From NCBI GenBank assembly GCA_026390015.1, contig JAPLGS010000137.1:1-57287 (forward strand): a DNA stretch of 57,287 nucleotides. The letters run 5' to 3'. This document shows positions 17,072-24,555 of the stretch, one piece after another. Made by a program: the position numbers and the translations under genes. Below the pieces are notes generated by a model. The model was not told where the DNA came from, did not search any database, and saw only the letters and a list, made by a program, of their open reading frames with translations. The stretch comes from Chloroflexota bacterium (GTDB lineage: Bacteria > Chloroflexota > Anaerolineae > Anaerolineales > Villigracilaceae). Numbering within the stretch: the stretch's first letter is position 1; each line of letters starts with the position of its first letter.

Positions 17072-18190
17072 CTATGGAATATCCACTGCGGCTGGCGGCA
17101 GTGTCATTTGAACGCAGAAGCCGCGAACCGTTGGCAGGAAGACCACGTCACCGCCCAGTGAACGGCTGATGATTCGCGCGATCGTCAGCCCAACCCCGAT
17201 CCCGCCAAATTGACGGGCATCTCCCTGGCTGACCTGATAATAGCGCTCAAATACTTTTTCCTGGAGGTTTGTAGGAATCCCCGGGCCATCATCCGTGACA
17301 GTGAATATACAGCCGCCATCGCCGTTGGGGGCAAGTTCGATCTTGACGGATACGCCGTGCGGCCCAAATTTCATAGCGTTGTCAGCGAGATGAGAAACCA
17401 CCATGGAGAATTCGTGGCGCGGCGCGTGGATCAGTACGCCTTCTGCGATCGTAAGCTCCACTTTGGGCTTTTTATTGGAATACATGTCTTTTCTTAAAGT
17501 GACAGGCAGGATGACATCATTCCTGAAATCAACGATGCGCCTCAAGTGCGCTAACGGACTCATATCAAAATTGCTTAGGAATGTCATGTCGTCGATCAGG
17601 GAGTGCAGGCGGTTAGCTTGTAAAAGAGCCGAGTCGACATAAGTTTTTATTTCCTCGGGAAGCTCAAAATTGTCTTGTTTAATTACATCAAGCGTTAACA
17701 AGATAATCGCCATCGGCGTACGCAGTTCGTGCGAAATATTTTTCGATACCTCATCCTGGATATTCTCGTTCTGCACCTTGACCTCTTCCAGGGCGAGGTG
17801 CCGGGTCTTATTGATACGGGAAAATAACGAGTCGACGCGAATCAGAAGTTCCTTTGGGTCAAAGGGTTTTACAATGTAATCATCTGCTCCAAGCTCAAAC
17901 CCCTTTAGCTTATCGGCAGCTGCAGCGCGGGCGCTCAGAAACATAAAGGGGATGTCGCGGGTCAGCGGATTTGCGAGCATTATGTTCTTGATTTTAAATC
18001 CATCTAAAATCGGCAGCATGATGTCGCAAATGATCAGATCTGGCAGGCTCTGTCTGGAAATTTTTATTCCATCAGGGCTGTTATCAGATGTGAGTACTTT
18101 GTAACCGCCGCGCTCAAGCAGGGCTCTCAGCCCGAGCAGTATTTTTATTTCATCGTCAATGATTAGTATGCTGTTGATTTTAGGATCCAT
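17072..18190 (-). CDS. Receiver-histidine kinase hybrid 1 (soluble)
   Basis: The 372-residue protein has an N-terminal receiver (residues 5-125, phospho-acceptor D56, K108 in VKPF). A coiled linker and a HisKA domain with H154 in SHELRTPM follow, then an ATPase domain (about 255-370) with N-box ADNAMKF, G1 DDGPGIP and G2 GIGVGLTI. It has no membrane segment, so it must receive phosphate from another kinase or respond to an internal signal. ATG 18190 aligns with the starts of the two paralogues; a GTG 13 codons earlier is also open. It is the third-most downstream of a tandem family. About 150 bases follow before the binding-protein gene; they contain a CACAGAG...CTCTGTGG hairpin. Confidence 0.93.
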   Translation of the reverse strand: MDPKINSILIIDDEIKILLGLRALLERGGYKVLTSDNSPDGIKISRQSLPDLIICDIMLPILDGFKIKNIMLANPLTRDIPFMFLSARAAAADKLKGFELGADDYIVKPFDPKELLIRVDSLFSRINKTRHLALEEVKVQNENIQDEVSKNISHELRTPMAIILLTLDVIKQDNFELPEEIKTYVDSALLQANRLHSLIDDMTFLSNFDMSPLAHLRRIVDFRNDVILPVTLRKDMYSNKKPKVELTIAEGVLIHAPRHEFSMVVSHLADNAMKFGPHGVSVKIELAPNGDGGCIFTVTDDGPGIPTNLQEKVFERYYQVSQGDARQFGGIGVGLTIARIISRSLGGDVVFLPTVRGFCVQMTLPPAAVDIP

Positions 18191-18254
18191 TGGTTTCTCA
18201 CTAGGGGACAGCGTTTTTTGAAGTACCACTAAATTAGTTGAATGACTGACAGTG

Positions 18255-19370
18255 TTACGGCAAATCCAGCCGGGCTGCGGGCAGGATCATTTGAACCCGG
18301 CAGCCGTGTTCGCTTGGTAGGAAAGTCACGTCACCATCCAAAGAGCGTGCGATGATGCGGCAAATAGAAAGGCCAACACCCAGACCGCCGTAATCACGTA
18401 TGATGCCCTGGCTGATCTGGAAATAGCGCTCGAATACTTTTTCCTGCATATCAATGGGAATTCCCGGGCCCTGATCGGTGACGGTCAACACACAGCCGCC
18501 TTCACCATTTGGCTCCAGTTGAATATGGACGACCGAGTTGGGCGGCGAAAATTTCATTGCGTTATCCACAAGGTGAATAACGGCCTGCCTGAATTCGTTG
18601 GGCATTGCGTGCACAACAACATTCTCATCGAAGTCAAGTTCCACTTGAAGGTTTTTATCTATATACAGATCCTTGCGTACTGCTATGCGGTTTGCCAGCG
18701 AGCTTTCGATATCCACATTTTGCCTGAATATCATCGATGGGCCGGAGTCGTGATTGTTCAGGAAGATCATATCGTCGATCAGCGTGTTGAGCCGGTGCGA
18801 TTGGGTAAGGGCGGTTTCCACAAACCATTTCAGGTCTTCCGGGGAGGAAAACTTTTGGCGTAATATCATTTCAAGCGAAAGCAGGATCTGCGTCATGGGC
18901 GTCCGCAGTTCGTGAGAAACATTTTGCGAGACCTCGCTTTGAAATCGCTCGATCTGGCGGCTCATCTCTACCGTGTTGGCCTGACGGGTGATCTCCTGCC
19001 GGCGGAAGACTGCCTGAATATGTGCCGCGAGTTCCTTCGGCTCGAACGGTTTTGTGATGTATTCGTCCGCGCCTTCTTCGTAGCCTTTTAATTTATCAGC
19101 CAGTGAGACACGCGCGGTCAGGAATATAAACGGGATGTCGCGGGTGACGGGGTTGACTGATATGGCCTCCCTGAATTTATAACCATTCATGGCCGGCATC
19201 ATGATGTCGCAAAGGATTAGATCAAATTTGTTTTCTTTTACAAGCTCCAACGCTTTCAGGCTGCTCTCACAAGTAATTACCTTATAGCCACTGCGCTGGA
19301 GTAATGCCTTCAACCCGAGCAGTATCTTGGTTTCATCGTCAATTACAAGTATGGAGTAAGGATTTGTCAT
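18255..19370 (-). CDS. Receiver-histidine kinase hybrid 2 (soluble)
   Basis: The 371-residue paralogue of the neighbouring genes has the same receiver, HisKA and ATPase order. The phospho-acceptor is D55 (LILCDIMMP), K108 lies in TKPF, and the kinase histidine is H153 in SHELRTPM. ATPase boxes VDNAMKF, DQGPGIP and GLGVGLSI are intact. No membrane segment and no clear Shine-Dalgarno site are seen. Both a receiver and a kinase site are present, so it could act as an intermediate in an internal relay or as an autonomous regulator of its own receiver. Confidence 0.93.
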   Translation of the reverse strand: MTNPYSILVIDDETKILLGLKALLQRSGYKVITCESSLKALELVKENKFDLILCDIMMPAMNGYKFREAISVNPVTRDIPFIFLTARVSLADKLKGYEEGADEYITKPFEPKELAAHIQAVFRRQEITRQANTVEMSRQIERFQSEVSQNVSHELRTPMTQILLSLEMILRQKFSSPEDLKWFVETALTQSHRLNTLIDDMIFLNNHDSGPSMIFRQNVDIESSLANRIAVRKDLYIDKNLQVELDFDENVVVHAMPNEFRQAVIHLVDNAMKFSPPNSVVHIQLEPNGEGGCVLTVTDQGPGIPIDMQEKVFERYFQISQGIIRDYGGLGVGLSICRIIARSLDGDVTFLPSEHGCRVQMILPAARLDLP

Positions 19371-19460
19371 GCTGTTTCTGTGGTTTCATTTACGAAGCTG
19401 GAGATGATTTTTTGCCTGAATTCAAGAGCTGTGTATCTTCCGATATTGTAAAGATATTAA

Positions 19461-19601
19461 GAACTTAGAAATTAAATGCTTGCTTTTCGCAGAGCGACAA
19501 GAATTTTTGAACCGCAGAGACGCTGAGTTCGCGGAGAAAACCTCTTAAACTCTGTGCTCTCTGCGACTCTGCGGTAAATCTTTTTCGGCTTGTCCGAGTT
19601 A
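19461..19601 (+). repeat. Interspersed repeat, copy 2
   Basis: This copy is nearly identical to 371-505 over its whole length; the main difference is a short insertion (CGCAGAGCG in place of TGT) near 19488. It fills the gap between two hybrid kinase genes. Its last bases, GTTA, provide on the minus strand the TAA stop codon of the gene at 19599. Confidence 0.9.
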
Positions 19602-20735
19602 GGGCATATCCAAATGCGCAGGAGGAAGGGTCAATTGAATCTTGCAGTCGCGATCGGTCGGCAGGATGACGAGATCACCTCCAAGAGAGCGTGTGATCGG
19701 GCGGGAAATGGTCAACCCAAGCCCGAGGCCTTCGAATTTATTTGAGTTATCCTGGTCTATCTGATAATACCGCTCAAAAACTTTTTCATGCAATTCAACG
19801 GGAATGCCATGGCCGTGGTCTAGCACGGTTAGCACGCAGCCGCCTTCGCCGTTGGCAAGCAGTTCGATTTGGACCGAGGTCCTGGGTGGCGCAAATTTCA
19901 TGGCGTTGTCTGCGATATGCCCAATCACCTGGCTGAATTCACGGCGGGGGGCGTAAATTACCACATCTTCCGCAACGTGAATATTGATCTGTAGTTTTTT
20001 TTCGAGGTACAGTTCCTGCCGTTGGGCGATCGGGAGCATAAAGTCGTTCTTGATATCAACCAGCTGTCTCAGGTAAATGGCGTCGCCTTTATCGAAGGAG
20101 TTTAAAAACATCAGATCATTGACTAGAAAATTAAGTCTTTGGAATTGTGAAATTGACTTTTCTGTGAACTTTTCGATATCATCGGGGTCTGTGAACTTCT
20201 CGGCCAAAACAACCTTAAGCGCTGTCAGGATCTGCTTCGCAGACATTTGTACTTCTTTCGGATTGTTCTTTAATTTTTCCGCTTCGATCAACTCGAGTCG
20301 GCGGCTAATTTCCTGCATGGCCGATTGTTTATCCCGATTCTGCCTGCGAAAGATCGCGTCAACGCGGGCGACTAATTCGAGCGGGTCAAAAGGCTTCGTG
20401 ATGTAATCATCTGCGCCTTCCTGTAATCCTTTTACTTTATCCAGCTGTGACGTACGGGCAGATAAGAAAATAAATGGAATGTCTTTGGTGAGAGGGTTGG
20501 CAGCTATGGCTTCCCGCGTCGTGAAGCCGTCCAGGTATGGCATCATAATATCGCAGATGATCAAGTCCGGAAGAGTCTCCTCAGCAATTTTGATACTGGC
20601 GAGGCCGTCATCGCAGGTGGTCACTTTGTATCCACTGCGTTCCAACAGGCGTTTTACGCCGAGCAATATATTGTGCTCATCATCAATGATAAGGATCGAG
20701 CGGGGTTCTTTTGATGGTTCAGTGATGGTTGACAT
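19599..20735 (-). CDS. Receiver-histidine kinase hybrid 3 with degenerate H-box
   Basis: The 378-residue paralogue of hybrids 1 and 2 has an intact receiver (D62 in LIICDIMMP, K114 in TKPF) and an intact ATPase domain (N-box ADNAMKF, G1 DHGHGIP, G2 GLGLGLTI). The dimerisation helix that should read SHELRTPM instead reads PKEVQMSAK (about 159-167); by alignment Lys160 replaces the phospho-accepting histidine. Autophosphorylation at the usual site is therefore not possible. The reading frame is clean and the flanking helix residues (QILTALKVVL) are conserved, so this looks like a maintained pseudokinase rather than a decaying gene. Its TAA stop lies in the repeat at 19461-19601. It follows the HD-GYP gene by 14 bases. 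Confidence 0.92.
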   Translation of the reverse strand: MSTITEPSKEPRSILIIDDEHNILLGVKRLLERSGYKVTTCDDGLASIKIAEETLPDLIICDIMMPYLDGFTTREAIAANPLTKDIPFIFLSARTSQLDKVKGLQEGADDYITKPFDPLELVARVDAIFRRQNRDKQSAMQEISRRLELIEAEKLKNNPKEVQMSAKQILTALKVVLAEKFTDPDDIEKFTEKSISQFQRLNFLVNDLMFLNSFDKGDAIYLRQLVDIKNDFMLPIAQRQELYLEKKLQINIHVAEDVVIYAPRREFSQVIGHIADNAMKFAPPRTSVQIELLANGEGGCVLTVLDHGHGIPVELHEKVFERYYQIDQDNSNKFEGLGLGLTISRPITRSLGGDLVILPTDRDCKIQLTLPPAHLDMP

Positions 20736-20749
20736 AGGTTTGCATTTCC

Positions 20750-21775
20750 TTAGTTTTCATTCGATACTATGGAGAGAAATATTTTGACAATGGCCGGGTC
20801 AAAATGTTTTCCGGATTGCTCTTTGATGTAATCGATCGTTCTTTCCAGCGGCCAGGCCTTTCGATAAGCCCGTTCATTGGCTAGCGCATCCCAAACATCC
20901 ACAATGGAAAAGAGGCGTGCAGGCAGCGGAATATCTGTGCCGCTCAGTCCTTGCGGATACCCGCCGCCATCCCAGCGTTCATGATGACCGCCAGCGATCT
21001 GGAGAGTTTCCAACGGCAGGCCTAAAGTCTCGAGGATTTCCCTGCCCAGCGCCGCGTGGGTTTTCATTACAGTGTATTCCTCGTCGGTCAGGCGGGACGG
21101 TTTAAGAAGAATGGCGTCAGGGATCGCAATTTTTCCAACATCATGTAGAAGCGCGCCAGTCACGACATTGGCGATTATTTTCTCATCCTGATAGAGGATC
21201 TTCGCCATTTCTTTAGCTACCAAAACCACTCGTTGTGAATGTTCGTCCGATTCCTTGTCCCGCAATCTAAGCACACGCGACATCCCTGCCGCGAAACCTT
21301 CATGAGAAACGGCGTACATCTCAGACATTTCAATAAGGTTTTGATTTAGCTGATTGACAACATCCTCCTGCTTGTATCGTTCGGCGTTTTCAGTGATCCC
21401 TTTGCGGCGAAGGATGGAGTTTACCCGTCCGAGCAATTCATCCTTGCTAAACGGTTTTGTGATGTAATCATCAGCGCCATTTTTTAGGCTGGTTACCTTG
21501 TCTCGTTCATCCGTGCGGGCAGTCAGGAAGATGAAGGGGATGTGGATCGTGGACTCATGCGTGGACAGAATTCGCAAAACCTCTGGACCGTCAGGAGGCG
21601 GCATCATCATGTCTGAAATAATCAGGCTTGGAGGGTTCTCCAATGCCAGTTGAATTCCATCAGTTCCATTGTTGGCTGTTATAACTTCATAACCTCCACG
21701 CTTTAGGATTTCAGAAATCCCCATTAGAAGTTTACTGTCATCATCAATCACCAGAATCAGTGATGGTTTATCCAT
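20750..21775 (-). CDS. Receiver/HD-GYP protein, probable cyclic-di-GMP phosphodiesterase
   Basis: The 341-residue protein has a receiver (residues 5-125, D55 in LIISDMMMP, K108). A helical linker and an HD-GYP domain (about 160-335) follow: HD at 211-212 in LLHDVGKIAIPD, H240 in KTHAALG, HH at 264-265, and the GYP motif G272-Y273-P274. HD-GYP enzymes hydrolyse cyclic-di-GMP, so this gene would be the output of the adjacent phosphorelay. It is the promoter-proximal gene of the array. A TATAAT lies 6 bases before its ATG, and a GGGAGG-like stretch is too far upstream (about 15 bases) to be a usual ribosome site. Confidence 0.95.
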   Translation of the reverse strand: MDKPSLILVIDDDSKLLMGISEILKRGGYEVITANNGTDGIQLALENPPSLIISDMMMPPPDGPEVLRILSTHESTIHIPFIFLTARTDERDKVTSLKNGADDYITKPFSKDELLGRVNSILRRKGITENAERYKQEDVVNQLNQNLIEMSEMYAVSHEGFAAGMSRVLRLRDKESDEHSQRVVLVAKEMAKILYQDEKIIANVVTGALLHDVGKIAIPDAILLKPSRLTDEEYTVMKTHAALGREILETLGLPLETLQIAGGHHERWDGGGYPQGLSGTDIPLPARLFSIVDVWDALANERAYRKAWPLERTIDYIKEQSGKHFDPAIVKIFLSIVSNEN

Positions 21776-21781
21776 AAGATT

Positions 21782-21787
21782 ATTATA
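21782..21787 (-). promoter_or_regulatory. -10 box of the receiver array operon
   Basis: A perfect TATAAT on the minus strand is followed by six bases (AATCTT) and then the ATG of the HD-GYP gene, placing predicted +1 on the start codon. No good -35 hexamer is found 16-18 bases upstream. Confidence 0.5.
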
Positions 21788-21833
21788 TGCCCTCCCTTGG
21801 GAATAAAGCTATCAAAGTTGTAAGGTATTATCC

Positions 21834-21934
21834 TTAACTCGGACAAGCCGAAATAGATTTACCGCAGAGTCGAAGAGAACGCAGAGTTTAAAAGATCTTC
21901 TCCGCGAGCTCAGCGTCTTTGCGGTTCGCGAACC
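21834..21934 (-). repeat. Interspersed repeat, copy 3 (shortened)
   Basis: Read on the minus strand this matches the 3' two thirds of the repeats at 371-505 and 19461-19601, from the GAACCGCA-type start to CGGCTTGTCCGAGTTAA, with several substitutions. The AT-rich first third is absent. It lies between the array promoter and an IS200/IS605-type remnant. Confidence 0.8.
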
Positions 21935-21939
21935 ATCCT

Positions 21940-22087
21940 TACCAAATGTTCCGTAAAGCTCCCTGCTTTAGCAGTGGAGATGTAAGGAACGGTTTTGCTT
22001 GTAGTAAAATAAACATAGAAGCTCTCGGACTAGAGAGCCTGGGCTTTGCCCTAGAAGCCCCCGCCTTTAGGCGTGGGGAGTAGTCAC
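21940..22087 (+). mobile_element. Remnant right end of an IS200/IS605-family element (tnpB tail plus omega-RNA-like region)
   Basis: An open stretch read from ATG 21948 ends in LEAPAFRRGE and a stop at 22081, a tail typical of TnpB proteins whose 3' end overlaps the omega RNA. The nucleotide end AGAAGCCCCCGCC-TTTA-GGCGTGGGGAGTAGTCAC is the hairpin-plus-tail form of IS605-group right ends. The catalytic part of tnpB and the left end are absent, so only a fragment remains. It abuts the 3' end of the lyase gene; the GTGAC end read on the minus strand includes that gene's TGA stop. Recognition is from memory of the family. Confidence 0.5.
22015..22087 (+). ncRNA. Omega-RNA-like 3' scaffold (relic)
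   Basis: Three consecutive hairpins are visible: GCTCTC/GAGAGC (22021-22038), GGGC-TTT-GCCC (22041-22051), and CCCCGCC-TTTA-GGCGTGGGG (about 22059-22079). The tail AGTAGTCAC follows. This order resembles the 3' part of guide RNAs produced from the end of tnpB genes. No tnpB nuclease remains here, so any RNA would act only with a TnpB elsewhere, or not at all. Confidence 0.35.
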
Positions 22088-23412
22088 AACGGTTCAAACC
22101 TTGCGGTGAAATGTCTGAGCAATTCGGGCGCGTATGTGAATTTATATCCGTGAATGGAAGCGGCTCGCGTTTTGATATTCGCCAGCGAATTGGCTACATA
22201 ATCCATGTGACTCTGCGTGTACGTTCTGCGCGGAATGGCGAGGCGCATTAGTTCAAGTTTGGGGTAGATCATGCTGCCTGTGTCAGGGTCGGGGTGGGCA
22301 AACATCACCGAACCAATTTCACCGCCGCGGATGGCGCCTTCACGATACAACTCAACCGCCAAGGCAACATAGACGGCATGACCGCCCGTGGGTTGGATGG
22401 TGGGGATTCCCGCGTCGTTGATGCGTTGGGCCAAATAAGCGGTTTGACCCAAACGATGGGCGAGATAATTTTCATCGAGTCCTTCATAAAGGCCGACGGC
22501 CATCGCGTCGAGGTCGCGTCCCGCGAGTCCGCCGTAGGTGGGGAATCCTTCGCGCAGGATCAGCTCGTTCTTGATATCCATGAATAATTTTTCATCATTT
22601 AAGCACAGCAGCCCGCCCATGTTGACGATGGCATCTTTCTTGGCAGACATGGTCATGCCGTCGGCGAGGCTGAACATTTCATGCGCGATCTCTTTTACAG
22701 ATTTATCCTTGTAGGCTGATTCACGCTGTTTGATGAAGAAGCTATTTTCAGCATAGCGCGCCGCGTCTATAAAGAAGGGGATCTTGTATTCGCGATAGAC
22801 AGCCGCCACCGCCTTGAGATTTTCCATCGAGATGGGCTGACCGCCCCCCGCATTATTGGTAACGGTCATCATACCGAAGGGAATGTTCGCCACGCCGGTT
22901 TTTTCGATAAAGTCCCTGAGTTTGGCGATATCCATATTCCCCTTGAATGGATGCTGATTCTCGGGGTCGAAAGCCTCGTCAATGACCAGGTTGGTCGGGC
23001 GCCCGCCGCGCGCGCGGATGTTGGCATCGGTGGTGTCGAAGTGCATATTGCTGGGGATATATTGTCCCGGCTTGACAACGCACGCCGCTAAAATGTTCTC
23101 GGCGGCGCGTCCCTGATGGGTGGGGACGAAAAACTTGAAGCCAAAAATATCCTCGACAGCCGCTTTGAGACGAACGAACGAGCGCGCGCCGGCGTAGGAT
23201 TCGTCGCCGCGCATGATGGCTGCCCATTGTTCGGAACTCATCGCGCCCGTGCCTGAGTCAGTTAGCAGGTCAATGAAGATGTCTTCGGCTTTCAAGGTGA
23301 AGGTGTTGTAGCCTGCTTCCTTCAGCGCGGATTCACGTTCTGCCGGTGTGATCAGGCGAATGGTCTCGACCATTTTTATACGAAAGGGTTCGGGGGTGTA
23401 GGGGTGTGTCAT
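22084..23412 (-). CDS. tnaA: Tryptophanase / tyrosine phenol-lyase family beta-eliminating lyase
   Basis: The 442-residue PLP-dependent lyase cleaves an aromatic amino acid (Trp to indole, or Tyr to phenol) into pyruvate and ammonia. Family signatures are EPFRIKMVE, MRGDESYAGARSF, the VPTHQGRAAEN segment, FFIDAARYAENSFFIKQRE, and the PLP lysine K259 in MSAKKDAIVNMGG. SAKKDA matches TnaA better than the SGKKD of tyrosine phenol-lyase, but VNMGG and the FTARFEPL end are mixed, so the substrate is open. Compared with remembered E. coli TnaA, about 17 residues are missing after GGHAVYV (near residue 340). ATG 23412 with AGGAG upstream is preferred over a TTG ten codons earlier. Confidence 0.9.
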   Translation of the reverse strand: MTHPYTPEPFRIKMVETIRLITPAERESALKEAGYNTFTLKAEDIFIDLLTDSGTGAMSSEQWAAIMRGDESYAGARSFVRLKAAVEDIFGFKFFVPTHQGRAAENILAACVVKPGQYIPSNMHFDTTDANIRARGGRPTNLVIDEAFDPENQHPFKGNMDIAKLRDFIEKTGVANIPFGMMTVTNNAGGGQPISMENLKAVAAVYREYKIPFFIDAARYAENSFFIKQRESAYKDKSVKEIAHEMFSLADGMTMSAKKDAIVNMGGLLCLNDEKLFMDIKNELILREGFPTYGGLAGRDLDAMAVGLYEGLDENYLAHRLGQTAYLAQRINDAGIPTIQPTGGHAVYVALAVELYREGAIRGGEIGSVMFAHPDPDTGSMIYPKLELMRLAIPRRTYTQSHMDYVANSLANIKTRAASIHGYKFTYAPELLRHFTARFEPL

Positions 23413-23519
23413 TTGGTCTCCTGTGATTTGAGTATGCGTCAAATTTTGGGTAGCGATCCTGATGCGCGTCGCGCGTCATTCGGTCTCCAATGACAGGGCT
23501 ATTCTACAACCAAAAGCAA

Positions 23520-23552
23520 AAACCTCCGAAGTCTTTAAGACTTCGGAGGTTT
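23520..23552 (-). terminator. Rho-independent terminator of the GIY-YIG gene
   Basis: A near-perfect inverted repeat (arm AAACCTCCGAAGTCT, 23520-23534, pairing with 23538-23552) has a 3-base loop. On the minus strand it is followed by TTTGCTTTTGG. It separates the GIY-YIG gene from the lyase gene. Confidence 0.7.
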
Positions 23553-23563
23553 GGGAAAATATT

Positions 23564-23690
23564 GGTGGTCGAGTAGCCGCGCTCTTGTTCCTTGCGGCAT
23601 ACCGAGACTGTCACTGACCTAGAATACTCTTGTCACATGTTGGTCTCGATACGGGGCGGAACGAACACCGCCCCTACTCGACCAACGGGT
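23564..23690 (+). repeat. Palindromic repeat pair A1-B1
   Basis: Unit A1 (23564-23619) runs GGTGGTCGAGTAGCCGCG to CCGAGAC...CACTGACC with internal GCCGC/GCGGC arms. Unit B1 (23639-23690) runs GTTGGTCTCGATACG to TACTCGACCAACGG and can fold on GTTGGTC/GACCAAC. The right arm of B1 encodes, on the minus strand, the last residues NPLVE and the TAG stop of the GIY-YIG gene. The same units recur at 23995-24392. Confidence 0.85.
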
Positions 23691-23973
23691 TTTTCTTAAA
23701 CTTCTTCTTCGCCAATGCGGGAAGTAACTCGGTCTTGTTGTTTATCAATGCTTCGCGTTTTGCCCTGCTCCAATTTTGCACTTGCTTCTCGCGGTTGAAG
23801 GCCTCTACGACACGGTTATATTCTTCACTATAGACAAGTTCGACAGGCAATCTTTTTGAAGTGTATTTTGCGCCGACACCTTTCTGATGTTGAGACAGAC
23901 GAATTTCAAGGTTTTTTGTCGAGCCGACATAATACGAGTCGTCCACGCATTTAAGAATATACATCCATGCCAT
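23674..23973 (-). CDS. Small GIY-YIG nuclease-domain protein
   Basis: This 99-residue single-domain protein has the GIY-YIG pattern MYILKC (residues 4-9) and YYVGSTKNLEIRL (14-26), with R25 and the metal-binding E58 in VEAFNREKQVQNW. It is of the UPF0213/YhbQ-like type, with no extra DNA-binding domain. ATG 23973 is chosen because the alignable domain begins here; the 27 upstream codons that stay open lie in repeat B2. Its own last five codons and stop lie in repeat B1, so repeats bracket it on both sides. It may be a cellular repair-type nuclease or part of a repeat-spreading element (inference). Confidence 0.88.
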   Translation of the reverse strand: MAWMYILKCVDDSYYVGSTKNLEIRLSQHQKGVGAKYTSKRLPVELVYSEEYNRVVEAFNREKQVQNWSRAKREALINNKTELLPALAKKKFKKNPLVE

Positions 23974-23994
23974 ATATTTTATTCCTTGCTCACT

Positions 23995-24392
23995 GTTGGT
24001 CTCGGTACGGGCTTCGCTATCGCTCAACCCTACATCTCGACAGGCTCGATGCAACGCTCGACCAACGGGTTCCTTTTGTAATTTAGATTTTCACCATATC
24101 CCGGTGGTCGAGTAGCCGCGTTCTTGTTCTTTGCGGCATACCGAGACTACCACTGACCACCATACTCCTGTTGGTCTCGATACGGCGGACGAACATCGCC
24201 TACTCGACCAACAGATTGCTTTTGTAATTTAAATTTCACCATACCCCGGTGGTCGAGTAGCCGCGCTTTTGTTCCTTGCGGCATACCGAGACTACCACTG
24301 ACCGAGAGTACTCTTGTCAAATGTTGGTCTCGATACGCCCCGAAGTTCACGGGACTACATCTCGACAGGCTCGATGCAACGCTCGACCAACG
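23995..24392 (+). repeat. Cluster of palindromic repeat units B2, A2, B3, A3, B4
   Basis: The units are B2 23995-24069, A2 24103-24158, B3 24170-24213, A3 24248-24303 and B4 24323-24391. A units share GGTGGTCGAGTAGCCGCG...GCGGCATACCGAGACTACCACTGACC. B units share GTTGGTCTCG(A/G)TACG...CTCGACCAAC. B2 and B4 are long forms with an extra ACATCTCGACAGGCTCGATGC insert; B1 and B3 are short forms. The spacer TGTAATTTA(A/G)ATTTTCACCATA-CCC also recurs. No gene lies in 24055-24494. Confidence 0.85.
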
Positions 24393-24494
24393 ATTTCTCA
24401 AATTCCTGTAGGCACTCGGTTGTGGAATCTTCGGAGCGCGCGTCAAAGGCTTCCATCCAAATCACATGCAAATCTAATTATTTCAGCGCATCAT

Positions 24495-24549
24495 GCGCGG
24501 TTTAGCGGTGTTCGACCAGGTCAATGGAAGTGGAGGAGAGAAAGACTTA
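24495..24549 (+). repeat. Direct repeat left of the toxin-antitoxin pair
   Basis: This 55-base block matches 25080-25134 at 49 of 55 positions in the same orientation. Read on the minus strand it is a decayed form of the VFLPSTYIDLVKHR coding segment seen in the other copy, here interrupted by stop codons. It ends 7 bases before the toxin stop. Confidence 0.8.
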
Positions 24550-24555
24550 CAAGAA

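Noticed and set aside
19599-20735. Hybrid 3 as a frameshifted or decaying gene
   Set aside because: The frame is open through the altered H-box, flanking helix residues are conserved and the ATPase motifs are intact, so a maintained variant is more likely.
23564-24392. Possible CRISPR array
   Set aside because: Repeats are long, of two kinds, variably spaced and internally palindromic, with no unique regular spacers and no cas genes.
24411-24494. Second GIY-YIG gene relic between repeat B4 and the direct repeat
   Set aside because: A short open stretch encoding MEAFDARSEDSTTE exists on the minus strand but has no recognisable GIY-YIG motif.
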